A DNA stretch of 47,782 bases from positions 1-47,782 of the forward strand of contig CAMZBI010000015.1 in NCBI GenBank assembly GCA_947304585.1. Reading direction: 5' to 3'. The notes under the pieces are model-generated. The model was not told the origin of the DNA. It made no database searches and worked only from the letters and a program-made list of their open reading frames with translations. This document shows positions 1-8,461 of the stretch, one piece after another (position 1 is the stretch's first letter; every line of letters starts with the position of its first letter). The translations under genes and the position numbers were made by a program. This DNA is from an uncultured Clostridia bacterium (GTDB taxonomy: Bacteria; Bacillota; Clostridia; UBA1212).

Positions 1-299
1 GCAAGCGCCGAGTGAGGCACGCCTCCGGCGTGAGTGATTCGAGCCTGGCGGCGCAACGCGGCTCCGCTGCGAGTGGTGCGGCGCAAGCGCCGAGTGAGGC
101 ACGCCTCCGGCGTGAGTGATCACCGTACACTGTGCTGTTCCCTCTTCACTTTTTCACTCTTCACTATTCAAGCGGCGTCCCCGCTCGTGCCGCAGGCACG
201 CCCACTTGCAGCGCCGCCGCGCACCCACTTGCGGCGTCAGCCGCACTCACTGCGAAGCAGCGCGCCGCCAGGCGCTATCGCGCCGCTTGCGCCGCCTCC
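1..299. repeat. Hairpin-repeat array A1 upstream of thrS
   Basis: No gene is evident here. Short hairpins such as CACGCCTCCGGCGTG (18-32 and again 100-114, an 82-bp direct repeat) are separated by AGTGAG/AGTGAT spacers. A central run of degenerate TTCACT-type heptamers follows at about 139-170. After it come hairpins separated by CCCACTTGC/ACTCACT spacers in the opposite sense. The right edge runs into the thrS -35 box. Six similar arrays occur in this window. The left edge is cut by the window. Confidence 0.85.
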
Positions 300-315
300 C
301 GTTTTGGTGTATACT
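287..315 (+). promoter_or_regulatory. Promoter of thrS
   Basis: TTGCGC (287-292), a 17-bp spacer and TATACT (310-315) form a plausible sigma-A promoter about 77 bp before the thrS start. The -35 box is the last part of hairpin array A1. No T-box antiterminator is visible in the short leader, although T-boxes are common before aminoacyl-tRNA synthetase genes in this phylum. Confidence 0.6.
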
Positions 316-391
316 TTTATAAGCGCGCGCGAGACCCGGATCCCGGCGCGAAAGAACTTCACAACAGAACACAGTCAGGAGATCTTGCAAA

Positions 392-2176
392 ATGAAAATA
401 CTTATGAACGACGGACACGTTGCAGAGTGCCCCCAGGAAGAAGAGATTGAAGTATTGAGGCATTCAGCCGCCCACATTATGGCTCAGGCCGTGAAAAGGC
501 TCTACCCGGGAGCTCATTTCGGGTACGGTCCCGCCACGGACAAGGGGTTCCACTATGACATCGATTTCGGGGACGTCGTTATTGGCGAGGATGCGCTGCC
601 GGCCATCGAGCAGGAGATGAAAAAGATCACAAAAGAGAACCTGCAGTTCAAGGTCTATGAGCTTCCCAGGGAAGAGGCCGTGAACCTTATGAGGGAGCGG
701 GGAGAGACTTACAAGGCGGAGCACATTGGCGATCTGCCGGATGACGCAAGGATCACTTTCTTCCGGCAGGGCGACTACATTGACATGTGCGTAGGGCCCC
801 ATATCACCTATACGAAGGCGCTGAAGGCGTTCAAGCTGACTTTTGTTTCCGGAGCTTACTGGAAAAACGATCAGAAGAACAAGATGCTCACCAGGATCAA
901 CGGCGTTGCCTTTAGGTCCCAGGAGGAGCTGGATGCATACGAGCAGCAGGTCCAGGAGGCCAAAGCCAGGGATCACCGCAGGATCGGCAAGACCATGAAG
1001 CTCTTCATGACCGACGATCTCATTGGCAAGGGCCTTCCCATGTTCCTCCCCAAGGGCTACACCATCTGGCAGGAGCTGGAGAACTACATCAAAGAAAAAG
1101 AGCGGCTTCTCGGCTATCAGCACGTGCTGACCCCCTGCGTCGGAACCGTTGACCTTTACAAAACCAGCGGCCACTGGGATCACTACAGGGACAACATGTT
1201 CCCCATGATGGAAGTTGAATCGGAACAGTTCGTGCTGCGTCCGATGAACTGCCCTCACCACATGATGATCTACGCCAATCAGCCCCACTCCTACAGGGAC
1301 TTGCCGATACGAATTGGCGAGATCGCCCACGACTTCCGTTTTGAGCCCAGCGGCACCCTGAAGGGCATTGAGAGAGGCAGGCACTTCTGTCAGAACGACG
1401 CCCACCTGTTTGTCACGCCGGAGCAGATCAAGGCAGAGGTCAGCAGCGTGGTGGATCTGATCTTTGACGTGTACAAGGATTTCGGCATCACCGATTACCG
1501 CTGCGTGCTCTCCCTGAGAGATCCCGACGACAAGGTCAAGTACCACCAGGACGATGCAATGTGGGAGCATGCGGAGTCTGCGCTCAGGGAAGTTCTGACG
1601 GATCTCGGCATCAGTTTTACCGAAGAGATTGGCGAAGCTGCCTTCTACGGGCCGAAGCTTGACGTGAACGTTCAGCCTGCCGTTGGCGCTGAATACACCC
1701 TGTCCACTTGCCAATTGGACTTCTGCCTCCCCGCAAAATTTCAGCTCACTTACATCGACAGAGACGGAAGCGAAAAGACCCCTGTGGTGCTCCACCGGGC
1801 AATTCTCGGAAGTCTCGACCGTTTCATGGCCTACCTGATCGAAGAGACCAAGGGCGTTTTCCCGCTCTGGCTGTCCCCTGTACAGGTGAAGGTGCTTCCC
1901 GTTTCCGAAAAGAGCCTTGACTACGCAAGGAAGGTTTGGGACGATCTCAGGAGAGCCGGCATCCGTGCTGAACTGGACGACAGAGACGAGAAGATCGGCT
2001 ACAAGATCCGCAGCGCAAGGCAGGACGAAAAGGTTCCCTACATGGTCATCATCGGTGAGAAGGAAGTCTCCGAAAACACTATCTCCGTAAGAGACAGAGA
2101 GACAGACCTCACGGTAGCCGACACGCTTGAGGGCTTCAAGAGCAAGCTGGCTGACCGCATTAAAAGCAGAAAATAA
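392..2176 (+). CDS. thrS: Threonine--tRNA ligase lacking the TGS domain
   Basis: Cytoplasmic class II synthetase that charges tRNA-Thr. The editing-domain motif HSAAH is at residues 24-28 and the later editing residues are in DMCVGPH. The catalytic core carries the zinc/motif 2 block RPMNCPHHM ... FRFEPSGTLKGIERGRHF and motif 3 (LHRAILGSLDRF). An anticodon-binding domain fills the last ~100 residues. At 594 aa it is about 45-50 residues shorter than the usual ~640. In E. coli-type enzymes the first editing His lies near residue 73, so the N-terminal TGS domain is absent here. The start is supported by AGGAGA at 377-382, nine bases before ATG. A hairpin array and promoter lie directly upstream. 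Identity is very secure; the domain loss is read from the sequence. Confidence 0.97.
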   Translation: MKILMNDGHVAECPQEEEIEVLRHSAAHIMAQAVKRLYPGAHFGYGPATDKGFHYDIDFGDVVIGEDALPAIEQEMKKITKENLQFKVYELPREEAVNLMRERGETYKAEHIGDLPDDARITFFRQGDYIDMCVGPHITYTKALKAFKLTFVSGAYWKNDQKNKMLTRINGVAFRSQEELDAYEQQVQEAKARDHRRIGKTMKLFMTDDLIGKGLPMFLPKGYTIWQELENYIKEKERLLGYQHVLTPCVGTVDLYKTSGHWDHYRDNMFPMMEVESEQFVLRPMNCPHHMMIYANQPHSYRDLPIRIGEIAHDFRFEPSGTLKGIERGRHFCQNDAHLFVTPEQIKAEVSSVVDLIFDVYKDFGITDYRCVLSLRDPDDKVKYHQDDAMWEHAESALREVLTDLGISFTEEIGEAAFYGPKLDVNVQPAVGAEYTLSTCQLDFCLPAKFQLTYIDRDGSEKTPVVLHRAILGSLDRFMAYLIEETKGVFPLWLSPVQVKVLPVSEKSLDYARKVWDDLRRAGIRAELDDRDEKIGYKIRSARQDEKVPYMVIIGEKEVSENTISVRDRETDLTVADTLEGFKSKLADRIKSRK

Positions 2177-2401
2177 TAATCCTGAGGCAGAGCCTTTCCG
2201 GACCGACGCCAATGTCTTCCGGTTTCGCAGACTGCTTCGTTGAATGAAAACCATCAGCCGGCTCTAAGAGATATCTTACTGCCGGCTTCAAAAAATGTTG
2301 CTTTAAGAAACCGGCGGGTTCAAAAACTGCAGGCTTCAAAACTGCAGCTTCAAAAGAACTGTCTGCTTTAGGTATACCGATGCCGGAACAGGAGTCCGAT
2401 C
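2177..2401. repeat. Intergenic hairpin and degenerate TTCAAAA repeats
   Basis: There is no gene between thrS and the next frame. AGCCGGC (2256-2262) pairs with GCCGGCT (2281-2287) around the self-complementary TAAGAGATATCTTA (2265-2278). No T-run follows, so this is a poor intrinsic terminator. Then come four degenerate copies of a unit resembling GGCTTCAAAACTGCA (2281-2361). The AGGAG at 2390-2394 serves the next gene. Confidence 0.6.
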
Positions 2402-3727
2402 ATGGGTGTTTTATTGGAATACTTAATTGTCATAGCGGTTTTGCTGGGTATTTTTTTCGCATACACTCTTCTCCCCGCGGCAACGGCAGTTGTGGGCGCT
2501 CTCCGGCTTGCGGAAAAGCGCAAAGCAAGAGGAGCCGGTTCGCCAATGAAAACGTCCAGGCTGCGTGTTTTCATCCCGGTATTGGCAATTCTTGACGGTG
2601 TTCTGATCGTCTTCACCGAGTTTCTTTTGATCTCATTTATTTTCAGCTGGTATTACAGGGTCCTGCTGATAATTGCCGGAATTCTGCTGGAAACAGTTGG
2701 CGTGATGTGGCTGCTCCAGGTCTTCAACAGGCCAAGGGCGGTGATCTGCATAGTTCTTGCCGGGCTTCTGACTTTTTCCCTTGCCGGCGGCATCGTCTAC
2801 GACGGCGTTATGGAAAGCCGGGAGCTGAACGAATATTTCGACTACAGGACGTATCTGCCTTTCAGAGAGGACAGCCCGGTCGCAAAGCTTGACGGAGACG
2901 CCTCTCTAGAGTTTACCATGTCGGACGATCTCCCTTTTATGGACGGGGCCACAGCTCTCTATCCGATCTACGCCGCATTCGCCGAGGCTGTGTATCCGGA
3001 TGCCCTTGGCGACGGGGAAGACTCAGAAATATTGAAATACGTGGACTGCAGCACCACCGGAATTGCCTATACGAAAATAGTTGACGGAGACTGCGATATC
3101 ATTTTTGTGGCGGGCCCCAGTAAAGAGCAGGAGTCATACGCGGCGAAGAACGGTGTTACCCTTGAGTACGTTCCCATTGGCAGAGAGGCTTTTGTTTTCT
3201 TTGTGCACCCCGACAATCCCGTCGACAGTCTCACCCTTGATCAGATCAGAGACATATATTCCGGCAACACTGTTTCCTGGACGGAGCTGGGCGGCCCCCG
3301 GTGGCTGGGCAGGATCCAGGCTTTTCAGCGGGAGGAAGGCAGCGGCAGTCAGACTGCAATGAAGCGCTTCGTGATGAAGGACACGCCTCTTATGACCCCA
3401 GAGACGGAGAAGACCCTTGGCGGCATGGGCGACATGGTGGAGCGGGTGTCAAGCTACAAGAACAACCGGGGAGCCATTGGCTATTCCTTCAGGTTCTACA
3501 CCACCGAACTGATGAGCAATTTCAAGGTTAAACTGCTGGCTATAAACGGTGTGGAGCCGACTGTTGAGAATATCGAGAACGGGACGTATCCTCTGGCCTC
3601 CGAGTTTTACGCGGTGGTGAGGAGCGATGCCGACGAAAATACCCGGGCTCTGCTGGAATGGATCCAAGGCCCTCAGGGGCAGGAACTCATCCGTAAAGCG
3701 GGCTACACTCCGGTAAAAGGAGACTGA
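2402..3727 (+). CDS. Membrane-anchored PstS-like substrate-binding protein
   Basis: The first ~145 residues hold about four hydrophobic segments (near 5-30, 55-75, 80-105 and 115-135). The rest is a periplasmic-binding-protein type 2 domain of the phosphate-binding PstS kind. Its landmarks are DGATALYPIYAAFAEAVYP, VFFVHPDNPVDSLTLDQI, EGSGSQTAMKRF and GAIGYSFRFY. Such domains capture phosphate outside the membrane for the PstCAB transporter. Here there is no signal peptide or lipobox: the domain is tethered by a multi-span module, and no pst transporter genes are near. A sensing or scavenging role is possible but is inference. AGGAG lies seven bases before ATG 2402. The next gene follows after about 60 bases on the same strand, so co-transcription is likely. 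Confidence 0.82.
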   Translation: MGVLLEYLIVIAVLLGIFFAYTLLPAATAVVGALRLAEKRKARGAGSPMKTSRLRVFIPVLAILDGVLIVFTEFLLISFIFSWYYRVLLIIAGILLETVGVMWLLQVFNRPRAVICIVLAGLLTFSLAGGIVYDGVMESRELNEYFDYRTYLPFREDSPVAKLDGDASLEFTMSDDLPFMDGATALYPIYAAFAEAVYPDALGDGEDSEILKYVDCSTTGIAYTKIVDGDCDIIFVAGPSKEQESYAAKNGVTLEYVPIGREAFVFFVHPDNPVDSLTLDQIRDIYSGNTVSWTELGGPRWLGRIQAFQREEGSGSQTAMKRFVMKDTPLMTPETEKTLGGMGDMVERVSSYKNNRGAIGYSFRFYTTELMSNFKVKLLAINGVEPTVENIENGTYPLASEFYAVVRSDADENTRALLEWIQGPQGQELIRKAGYTPVKGD

Positions 3728-3788
3728 AAACAGCGCCGGGCCCTGTCATTTCCGACAACGGCCGCGCCTTATGATCGGAGATCATCAT

Positions 3789-5336
3789 ATGAATCAATCA
3801 ATCAAAACTGTAATACGTCTTGCCGCCGCGATCGTCATGCTGGCGGCATTTGTCTTTGCCCTTCAGGGCTGCGGTCCGAAATACGACCCGAACGCCAAGG
3901 TGGACACCGGGGCCATCGACCTCAACGCCGCCCTCTCCAGGAACATCCTCAAGTATTTCACCAACGCCAAGCTCTGCGCCGCAGGCTACGAAAAGGACCC
4001 CGAGCTGGGAAACGTTCTTAAGCTCTCGTCAAAGGGCGTGAAAAAGGACAACGCCGACAAGCCTGTCATTTTCTTTGAATACCGGGAATTCTGCAAAGAG
4101 CTTGGCGAGTCGCCGGTAAGCATTGAGGAGAATCCCTTTGTGGTCCTGAAGGTCAAAAACGTCAGCGCCCACGACAGGCTGGTCTCACTGACAGGATCCA
4201 ACAACACCGACGAGTTTTCCATTGCCGGGTCCGAGCACACCGCGAAGATCATTGGCAATGACGGCTGGACTTACATCGTTTTCGACCTCTCGGACGACCT
4301 CAACCAGGACATGTATCAGGTGCTGAGGATCAGTTTCGAGCAGATCGCAGTAAAGAACGGAGAGACACTATTGATCAGCGAGATACGTTTTGTAAAAGCA
4401 GAAGATGCCAAAGTATACGAGACGCCGGACGTCTACGAAGACCCGGACAGGGACGTGAACGATTACACTCTCAATATTTTGACCTTTAACATCCAGACCG
4501 AGGCCGGGAACGACGCCCCCTTCCCCATAAGAGCCGCCCTGCTCCGCAGTTTCATTGACGAGCATATGCCGGATATCGCAGGCCTTCAGGAGGTTACCGT
4601 GACCTGGCGGAAGTGGCTCGGGTCATACGTTTTCAACAACTCCTACGACAGCTTCGGCTCCGAGAGGACCGAGGGCAGCGAGGCCAATACGATCTACTAC
4701 CGCAAGGACAAATTCGAGCTTCTGGATTCCGGCACTTTCTGGCTCTCGCCAACGCCTGACGTACCGGGCTCCGGATATCCCAACTCCTCCTTTGTCAGGG
4801 TCTGCTCATACGGCCTCTTCCGGGACAGAAAAACAGGCACGGAGTTTGTTCTCTACAACACCCACCTTGACATCAACGGCGACAAAGAAAAAGCCGATGG
4901 CAACGCTCTCCGGGCCGAGCAGGCAGCCATAATCGTCCGCCACGCCCGGCGTTTCTCCGGCAAGCCCATCTTCGTGACGGGGGATTTCAACTCCCTGCGT
5001 ACAAAAAGCAGCGGTGACTTCCACGACGCCATCAAACTCATGGAGGGCTCCTTGACGACCACCGACGCTGACGGCAACGAGTGCTCCCTGAACCTCAAGG
5101 ACACCCGCCTGAACGCCCCGGTCACCGTTCCCGCCGATCGCACCGCCACCCTGACCAAGTACCACAACAAGAATTATTCAAAATACGAGCCCACCCGGGA
5201 GCCGATAGATTACGTCTTCTACAGCGCCAATTACTTCAGTCCACTGTCCTACGAAACGTTTATCCTTGCCGAGGGCTCCTATGAATGTTCCGACCATCTG
5301 GCGGTGTTCACCCGCTTCAAACTGATAAACGGGTAA
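3789..5336 (+). CDS. Lipoprotein with endonuclease/exonuclease/phosphatase domain
   Basis: A lipoprotein signal ends in LQGC, so the protein is probably tethered outside the membrane. Residues ~35-215 look like a beta-rich, possibly carbohydrate-binding module. The C-terminal ~290 residues are an EEP (DNase I-like) metal-dependent phosphoesterase domain: LTFNIQTE (metal Asn), LQEV (metal Glu), YNTHLD, GDFNS and the final SDHLAVF. All canonical catalytic positions appear present. The substrate cannot be told; nucleic acid, phosphosugars and phospholipid headgroups are all known for this superfamily. An upstream in-frame ATG exists at 3771, but CGGAG at 3776-3780 lies eight bases before ATG 3789 and the signal peptide fits that start. 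It follows the PstS-like gene, so an extracellular phosphate-release role is tempting but unproven. Confidence 0.82.
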   Translation: MNQSIKTVIRLAAAIVMLAAFVFALQGCGPKYDPNAKVDTGAIDLNAALSRNILKYFTNAKLCAAGYEKDPELGNVLKLSSKGVKKDNADKPVIFFEYREFCKELGESPVSIEENPFVVLKVKNVSAHDRLVSLTGSNNTDEFSIAGSEHTAKIIGNDGWTYIVFDLSDDLNQDMYQVLRISFEQIAVKNGETLLISEIRFVKAEDAKVYETPDVYEDPDRDVNDYTLNILTFNIQTEAGNDAPFPIRAALLRSFIDEHMPDIAGLQEVTVTWRKWLGSYVFNNSYDSFGSERTEGSEANTIYYRKDKFELLDSGTFWLSPTPDVPGSGYPNSSFVRVCSYGLFRDRKTGTEFVLYNTHLDINGDKEKADGNALRAEQAAIIVRHARRFSGKPIFVTGDFNSLRTKSSGDFHDAIKLMEGSLTTTDADGNECSLNLKDTRLNAPVTVPADRTATLTKYHNKNYSKYEPTREPIDYVFYSANYFSPLSYETFILAEGSYECSDHLAVFTRFKLING

Positions 5337-5350
5337 GGGCTGACAGCCTG

Positions 5351-5407
5351 AGTTCCTGCGGGGCACAGTAGTTCCTGCAGGGCACAGTAGTTCCTGCAGC
5401 GCAAAGT
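5351..5407. repeat. Three tandem 19-bp repeats
   Basis: Three consecutive copies of AGTTCCTGCAGGGCACAGT (5351-5369, 5370-5388, 5389-5407) differ at a few positions. The central CCTGCAGG is self-complementary. They lie in the 256-bp gap between two convergent genes, before the terminator. No function can be assigned. Confidence 0.85.
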
Positions 5408-5488
5408 ATCTCCCTGCAGGCACCCGCCAATTCATCGCTCTGCCGCCTGATCAAAAAGCGGCAGGAAATGGTTCTTCTAACAATATGA

Positions 5489-5530
5489 ATACCGGCCGGC
5501 TCCGCATTGATCTGCGAGTCCGGCCGGTAT
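5489..5530. terminator. Bidirectional terminator hairpin
   Basis: ATACCGGCCGG (5489-5499) pairs with CCGGCCGGTAT (5520-5530), an 11-bp stem between convergent genes ending at 5336 and 5593. The flanks have only moderate T-runs in either direction, so termination strength is uncertain. Confidence 0.65.
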
Positions 5531-5592
5531 GTTATTTCAGGCATTCAAGCCTTATTCCCGGCTTTCAGTTGTCTGAAAGCCTCAACGTTTTA

Positions 5593-7044
5593 TTATCTCT
5601 CTTTCTTTCTGAGAACGACGGCAGTTCCTGCAATTGCGAAAACTACGCCGATGCCGCCGAGAACGATGCCGCCGCAGCCTTTTTTCTCTTCAGGCTTCTC
5701 TGTCTCTTCTTCTACAGGTGCCGGAGCATCTGTGGGCTGCTCTTCGGCAGTGGGAGCAGGCGGATCCGTGGGAGCGGGAGTATCCGTGGGAGCGGGAGTA
5801 TCCGTCGGAACAGGTGTGTCTGTGGGCACAGGGGTGTCGCCGGGTGCAACATAGTAGAACTGCATGTTGGCGGCTACTTCGTCCTGGTTCAGGTATGAGT
5901 AGTAGGTCTCGCCTTCGTCGTCCTGAAGTTTGACAACGGCTCTGATCTCATGGACGCTGCCGTCCTGGAGAGGAGTTACGTCAACTTCGATTTCGAGACG
6001 GGAAGCGTTTTCACCGCCTGCGCCTTTAACGGCCGGCTCTGTGGACTTGAACACGTTCTCGATCATGATAGGATCATTGTCGTCGATCTGATAGCCTGCT
6101 GCGACCATGGGATCTGCAAAGCCCGCCCAGCCGCGGAAAGTGAAGTTCTGATAGCTGTCTTCTCTTCCGTTGATCTCTCTGTCGATCTCTTCCAGTTTGC
6201 TGCTGGCTCCGCCGTCAACACCGTTCATAACGATGTTGTTCAGCTGAACTCTGTTTACGAAGAACGTATCAAAGCTCATTCCCATTCCATCAGCATCGTA
6301 GAAATCCAGGATCTCAACGCCTTCGACAACGGTGTGCTCGCCGGGGGTATCCTCGGGTTTCATGATGGTAACTTCGTTATCGTTGATGCCAAGGCCTTTA
6401 ACTGTCCAGTCTGTGCCGGGTTTATTGGGCATCGTGGTGTATCCGTGTCCGCCGATAACTGCGAACATACCCATCTTCATTGTTTCTTTGAACTGATAAA
6501 ATTCGCCTTCCTCGTATTCGCCGACCATGAAGAACTCTCTCGGAAGTCTGACTTCGATCACAACGTTCTCGCCGTCGTCTTCATAAGCGGTCTCCTGGAG
6601 AAGCTCCGTAATATCGGCGCCCTGGGAATTATCATCGTCAAGGACAGCGGTGCCCCAGTTGTGCTGGAGAACTACGAGAGCGCCGTCTTTGATCATGAGG
6701 GACAGGAACAGGCCCGGCTTGTCGTCGGGGATGTTGCCCGGGTTGAAGTCGATCTGGTACATGTCGCCCTCGTGGAATCCGGCTTTCGGCACTTTCACGC
6801 CAACGAACAGGCACTGGTAAAGAAGAACGTCTCTCGGAGCATTCAGGTAATACGTAACGGTGGTATCGAGGGTGCCGTTTGTCCAGGTCTGAACGTTGTC
6901 GGGCTTCATCTCGATCACTGTTGCGTACTCACCTTCTGTGATAACACCGTCAACAAGGGCATCCACGTTCTCTGCAAAAGTAGGCAGAGCAAGCAGTGAC
7001 AATACCATTGCAACAGCAAGCAGAATCACTAACAGTTTTTTCAT
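5593..7044 (-). CDS. Secreted surface protein, DOMON/CBM9-like, C-terminal membrane anchor
   Basis: A clear Sec signal peptide (MKKLLVILLAVAMVLSLLA, cleavage near TFA-EN) is followed by a beta-rich region. Its opening DGVITEGEY is typical of DOMON/CBM9-like glycan-binding domains. Residues ~420-450 are a TDTPVPTDTPAPTD-type linker. The end is a single transmembrane helix (GGIVLGGIGVVFAIAG) with a basic tail. No LPXTG motif is seen. This is the layout of a surface-displayed adhesin or glycan-binding protein; no catalytic residues are recognised. AGGAGG precedes the start and a good promoter lies at 7109-7136, with a small perfect hairpin in the leader. It appears monocistronic. Confidence 0.75.
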   Translation of the reverse strand: MKKLLVILLAVAMVLSLLALPTFAENVDALVDGVITEGEYATVIEMKPDNVQTWTNGTLDTTVTYYLNAPRDVLLYQCLFVGVKVPKAGFHEGDMYQIDFNPGNIPDDKPGLFLSLMIKDGALVVLQHNWGTAVLDDDNSQGADITELLQETAYEDDGENVVIEVRLPREFFMVGEYEEGEFYQFKETMKMGMFAVIGGHGYTTMPNKPGTDWTVKGLGINDNEVTIMKPEDTPGEHTVVEGVEILDFYDADGMGMSFDTFFVNRVQLNNIVMNGVDGGASSKLEEIDREINGREDSYQNFTFRGWAGFADPMVAAGYQIDDNDPIMIENVFKSTEPAVKGAGGENASRLEIEVDVTPLQDGSVHEIRAVVKLQDDEGETYYSYLNQDEVAANMQFYYVAPGDTPVPTDTPVPTDTPAPTDTPAPTDPPAPTAEEQPTDAPAPVEEETEKPEEKKGCGGIVLGGIGVVFAIAGTAVVLRKKER

Positions 7045-7074
7045 AAGATCCTCCTAAAATTATGTGTAAGCAGC

Positions 7075-7089
7075 CCGCCTTAAAGGCGG
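7075..7089. promoter_or_regulatory. 5'-UTR hairpin or operator
   Basis: CCGCCTTAAAGGCGG is a perfect 7-bp inverted repeat around one base, between the promoter and the ribosome site of the secreted protein gene ending at 7044. It could be an operator half-site pair or an mRNA stem. Confidence 0.5.
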
Positions 7090-7108
7090 AATCGATTTAT
7101 GTGATTAG

Positions 7109-7136
7109 ATTATATCATTTTTCCGCAGTTATTCAA
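7109..7136 (-). promoter_or_regulatory. Promoter of the secreted DOMON-like gene
   Basis: On the minus strand TTGAAT (7131-7136), a 16-bp spacer and TATAAT (7109-7114) give a near-consensus sigma-A promoter about 65 bp before the start codon. Confidence 0.75.
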
Positions 7137-7305
7137 ACACAGTTTTTTGCGAGAGCCTTTGGCATTTTTGATAGCGCGGGGCAGAACTGTCGCCAATGCT
7201 CTGGACAGGAAGTTACAGGTGGGTGAATACAAATTGACACGCCATCAGGAGGTACAGCATGTATTCCAAAATATAGACAAATTTCTGTTGTTAAATAGTT
7301 CGGAA

Positions 7306-7401
7306 TTACCAAATGTACCTGCCGATATCCCAAATAATCATTTCACTTCTACCGTTAAATTTGAAAACAACTTCGCCATCATGTTTTCTTTCACCTGTCA
7401 T
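7306..7401 (-). pseudogene. Short gene remnant
   Basis: A 31-codon minus-strand frame starts MTGERKHDGEVVFKFNGR and ends DIGRYIW. It has no good ribosome site and sits in AT-rich DNA between the promoter at 7109-7136 and the next gene. It looks like the tail of a decayed gene rather than a functional peptide. The rest of 7140-7473 shows nothing I can recognise. Its base composition matches the neighbouring AT-rich genes, suggesting one acquired segment. Confidence 0.3.
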
Positions 7402-7473
7402 TACGAAAGCCTTCGAATTATGCATGAATATTCATAAATAATGAAACTTCGATTTTGTAAATCGGATTTGTCA

Positions 7474-8205
7474 CTAAGGCTTGTACGAAAAGTATTGTTC
7501 AAGCTTTTGTATTATCTGGCTCCAAATGAATTCTGTACCACATACATCTCCTTCTATTTTTACGCGTTCCTCAAGAAAAAACTGCAATATATGATAATTA
7601 TCATTTGATAAACTGCTGATAATATCGGGAATAAAGTGTAGCATGATTTTCCTGACTCTCACGTCCGGGCTATTGATTGCACTTACAAAGTACGTGAAGA
7701 ATTTATCTTGTCCTAGAATGAGTAATTGTCTAACCAAAAACATCCTTGTCCAACTATCATGTTCAACTTTAAACATTGATTCCAATAAATCAATCTGTTC
7801 GTTTATTGTTTTCTCGTTGCTATCCAAAGGAAAAAAGAAAGTTGAATACGCCCTTAACAGATAGTTGTCGCTTGATAGCATTTTCACACATTGAGTTGCA
7901 GAGTAACGCACCTGGTTCTCTCTGCGTTTTTCTGCGCATATCAAAGCCATCTCTTCTAACACTCGGTCCTGATTATCCGGTTGCCCGGCAATATGATATG
8001 AGTCATCCAGTACATATTTGTTATTTACAGCGATTTCCCCCCTATCGGACATAAAAGCAATTGTCTCGTTTTCGCAAATCATTTCAAAAAGATAATTGCC
8101 AAATACTTCAAAATAGTACTTAAAATTGACAATCCGAACTCCAAACAACTTAGAGAATGCCTCAATCTTTTTTATAATCTCTTTTTCCCGTTTTGAACGA
8201 TTCAT
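7474..8205 (-). CDS. Uncharacterised helical-repeat protein
   Basis: A 243-aa soluble protein of no family I can name. The C-terminal two thirds read like HEAT-type helical repeats (VKMLSSDNYLLRAYSTFF; RMFLVRQLLILGQDKF; SPDVRVRKIMLHFIPDIISSL). The N-terminal part is a mixed domain (VNFKYYFEVFGNYLFEMIC). There is no signal peptide or membrane segment. Base composition is much more AT-rich than the surroundings, a sign of acquisition. It begins one base after the stop of a truncated upstream frame, which supplies GAGGTAGG as its ribosome site, so translation is probably coupled. An immunity-type or other accessory role is possible but only a guess. Confidence 0.55.
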   Translation of the reverse strand: MNRSKREKEIIKKIEAFSKLFGVRIVNFKYYFEVFGNYLFEMICENETIAFMSDRGEIAVNNKYVLDDSYHIAGQPDNQDRVLEEMALICAEKRRENQVRYSATQCVKMLSSDNYLLRAYSTFFFPLDSNEKTINEQIDLLESMFKVEHDSWTRMFLVRQLLILGQDKFFTYFVSAINSPDVRVRKIMLHFIPDIISSLSNDNYHILQFFLEERVKIEGDVCGTEFIWSQIIQKLEQYFSYKP

Positions 8206-8206
8206 G

Positions 8207-8461
8207 TTATCCTACCTCAAGTGAAATCATCATCTCGACAAGAAACCGAATTTCTTCTAATAGCCATTTTCCTCTTTCGCCACCATCCCTTAATACAAAC
8301 GCAGGTAGTATGACAATAAAACGTGACCCAAGGCTATAAGCATCTAATATGTACTGACTGTTGTTATACCAGTCCAAAATCAATTCATTCCTCGAGGCGG
8401 GGATTCGTTCCTTTTTCTTACAGTCAGGCGGTCTTTCCGGGGTCCTTCTTTTCTTCTGCAC
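8207..8461 (-). pseudogene. Truncated gene fragment fused into the DUF4349 3' end
   Basis: The frame is open for 84 codons. The first ~20 codons (QKKRRTPERPPDCKKK) are out-of-frame reading of the end of the DUF4349 gene. Only the part from about residue 22 (SRNELILDWYNNSQYILDAY ... EEIRFLVEMMISLEVG) looks like protein, and it is AT-rich like the following gene. The simplest reading is a 3' fragment whose own 5' part was lost at a junction near 8400. It overlaps DUF4349 by 38 bp. The fragment family is not recognised. It could still be translated and coupled to the next gene. Confidence 0.45.

Noticed and set aside
320..391. T-box riboswitch before thrS
   Set aside because: The leader is only ~70 bases and lacks the conserved T-box sequence and antiterminator stem.
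464..2254. A 596-codon open frame antisense to thrS
   Set aside because: It is a shadow of the codon bias of thrS. It has no ribosome site or recognisable domain, and thrS is unmistakable.
5950..6999. A 349-codon frame opposite the secreted DOMON-like gene
   Set aside because: The minus-strand gene has a signal peptide, promoter and ribosome site; the plus frame has none.
7133..7333. A 66-codon minus frame ending at 7133
   Set aside because: It spans the composition change and overlaps the promoter at 7109-7136 edge. It has no ribosome site and no family likeness.
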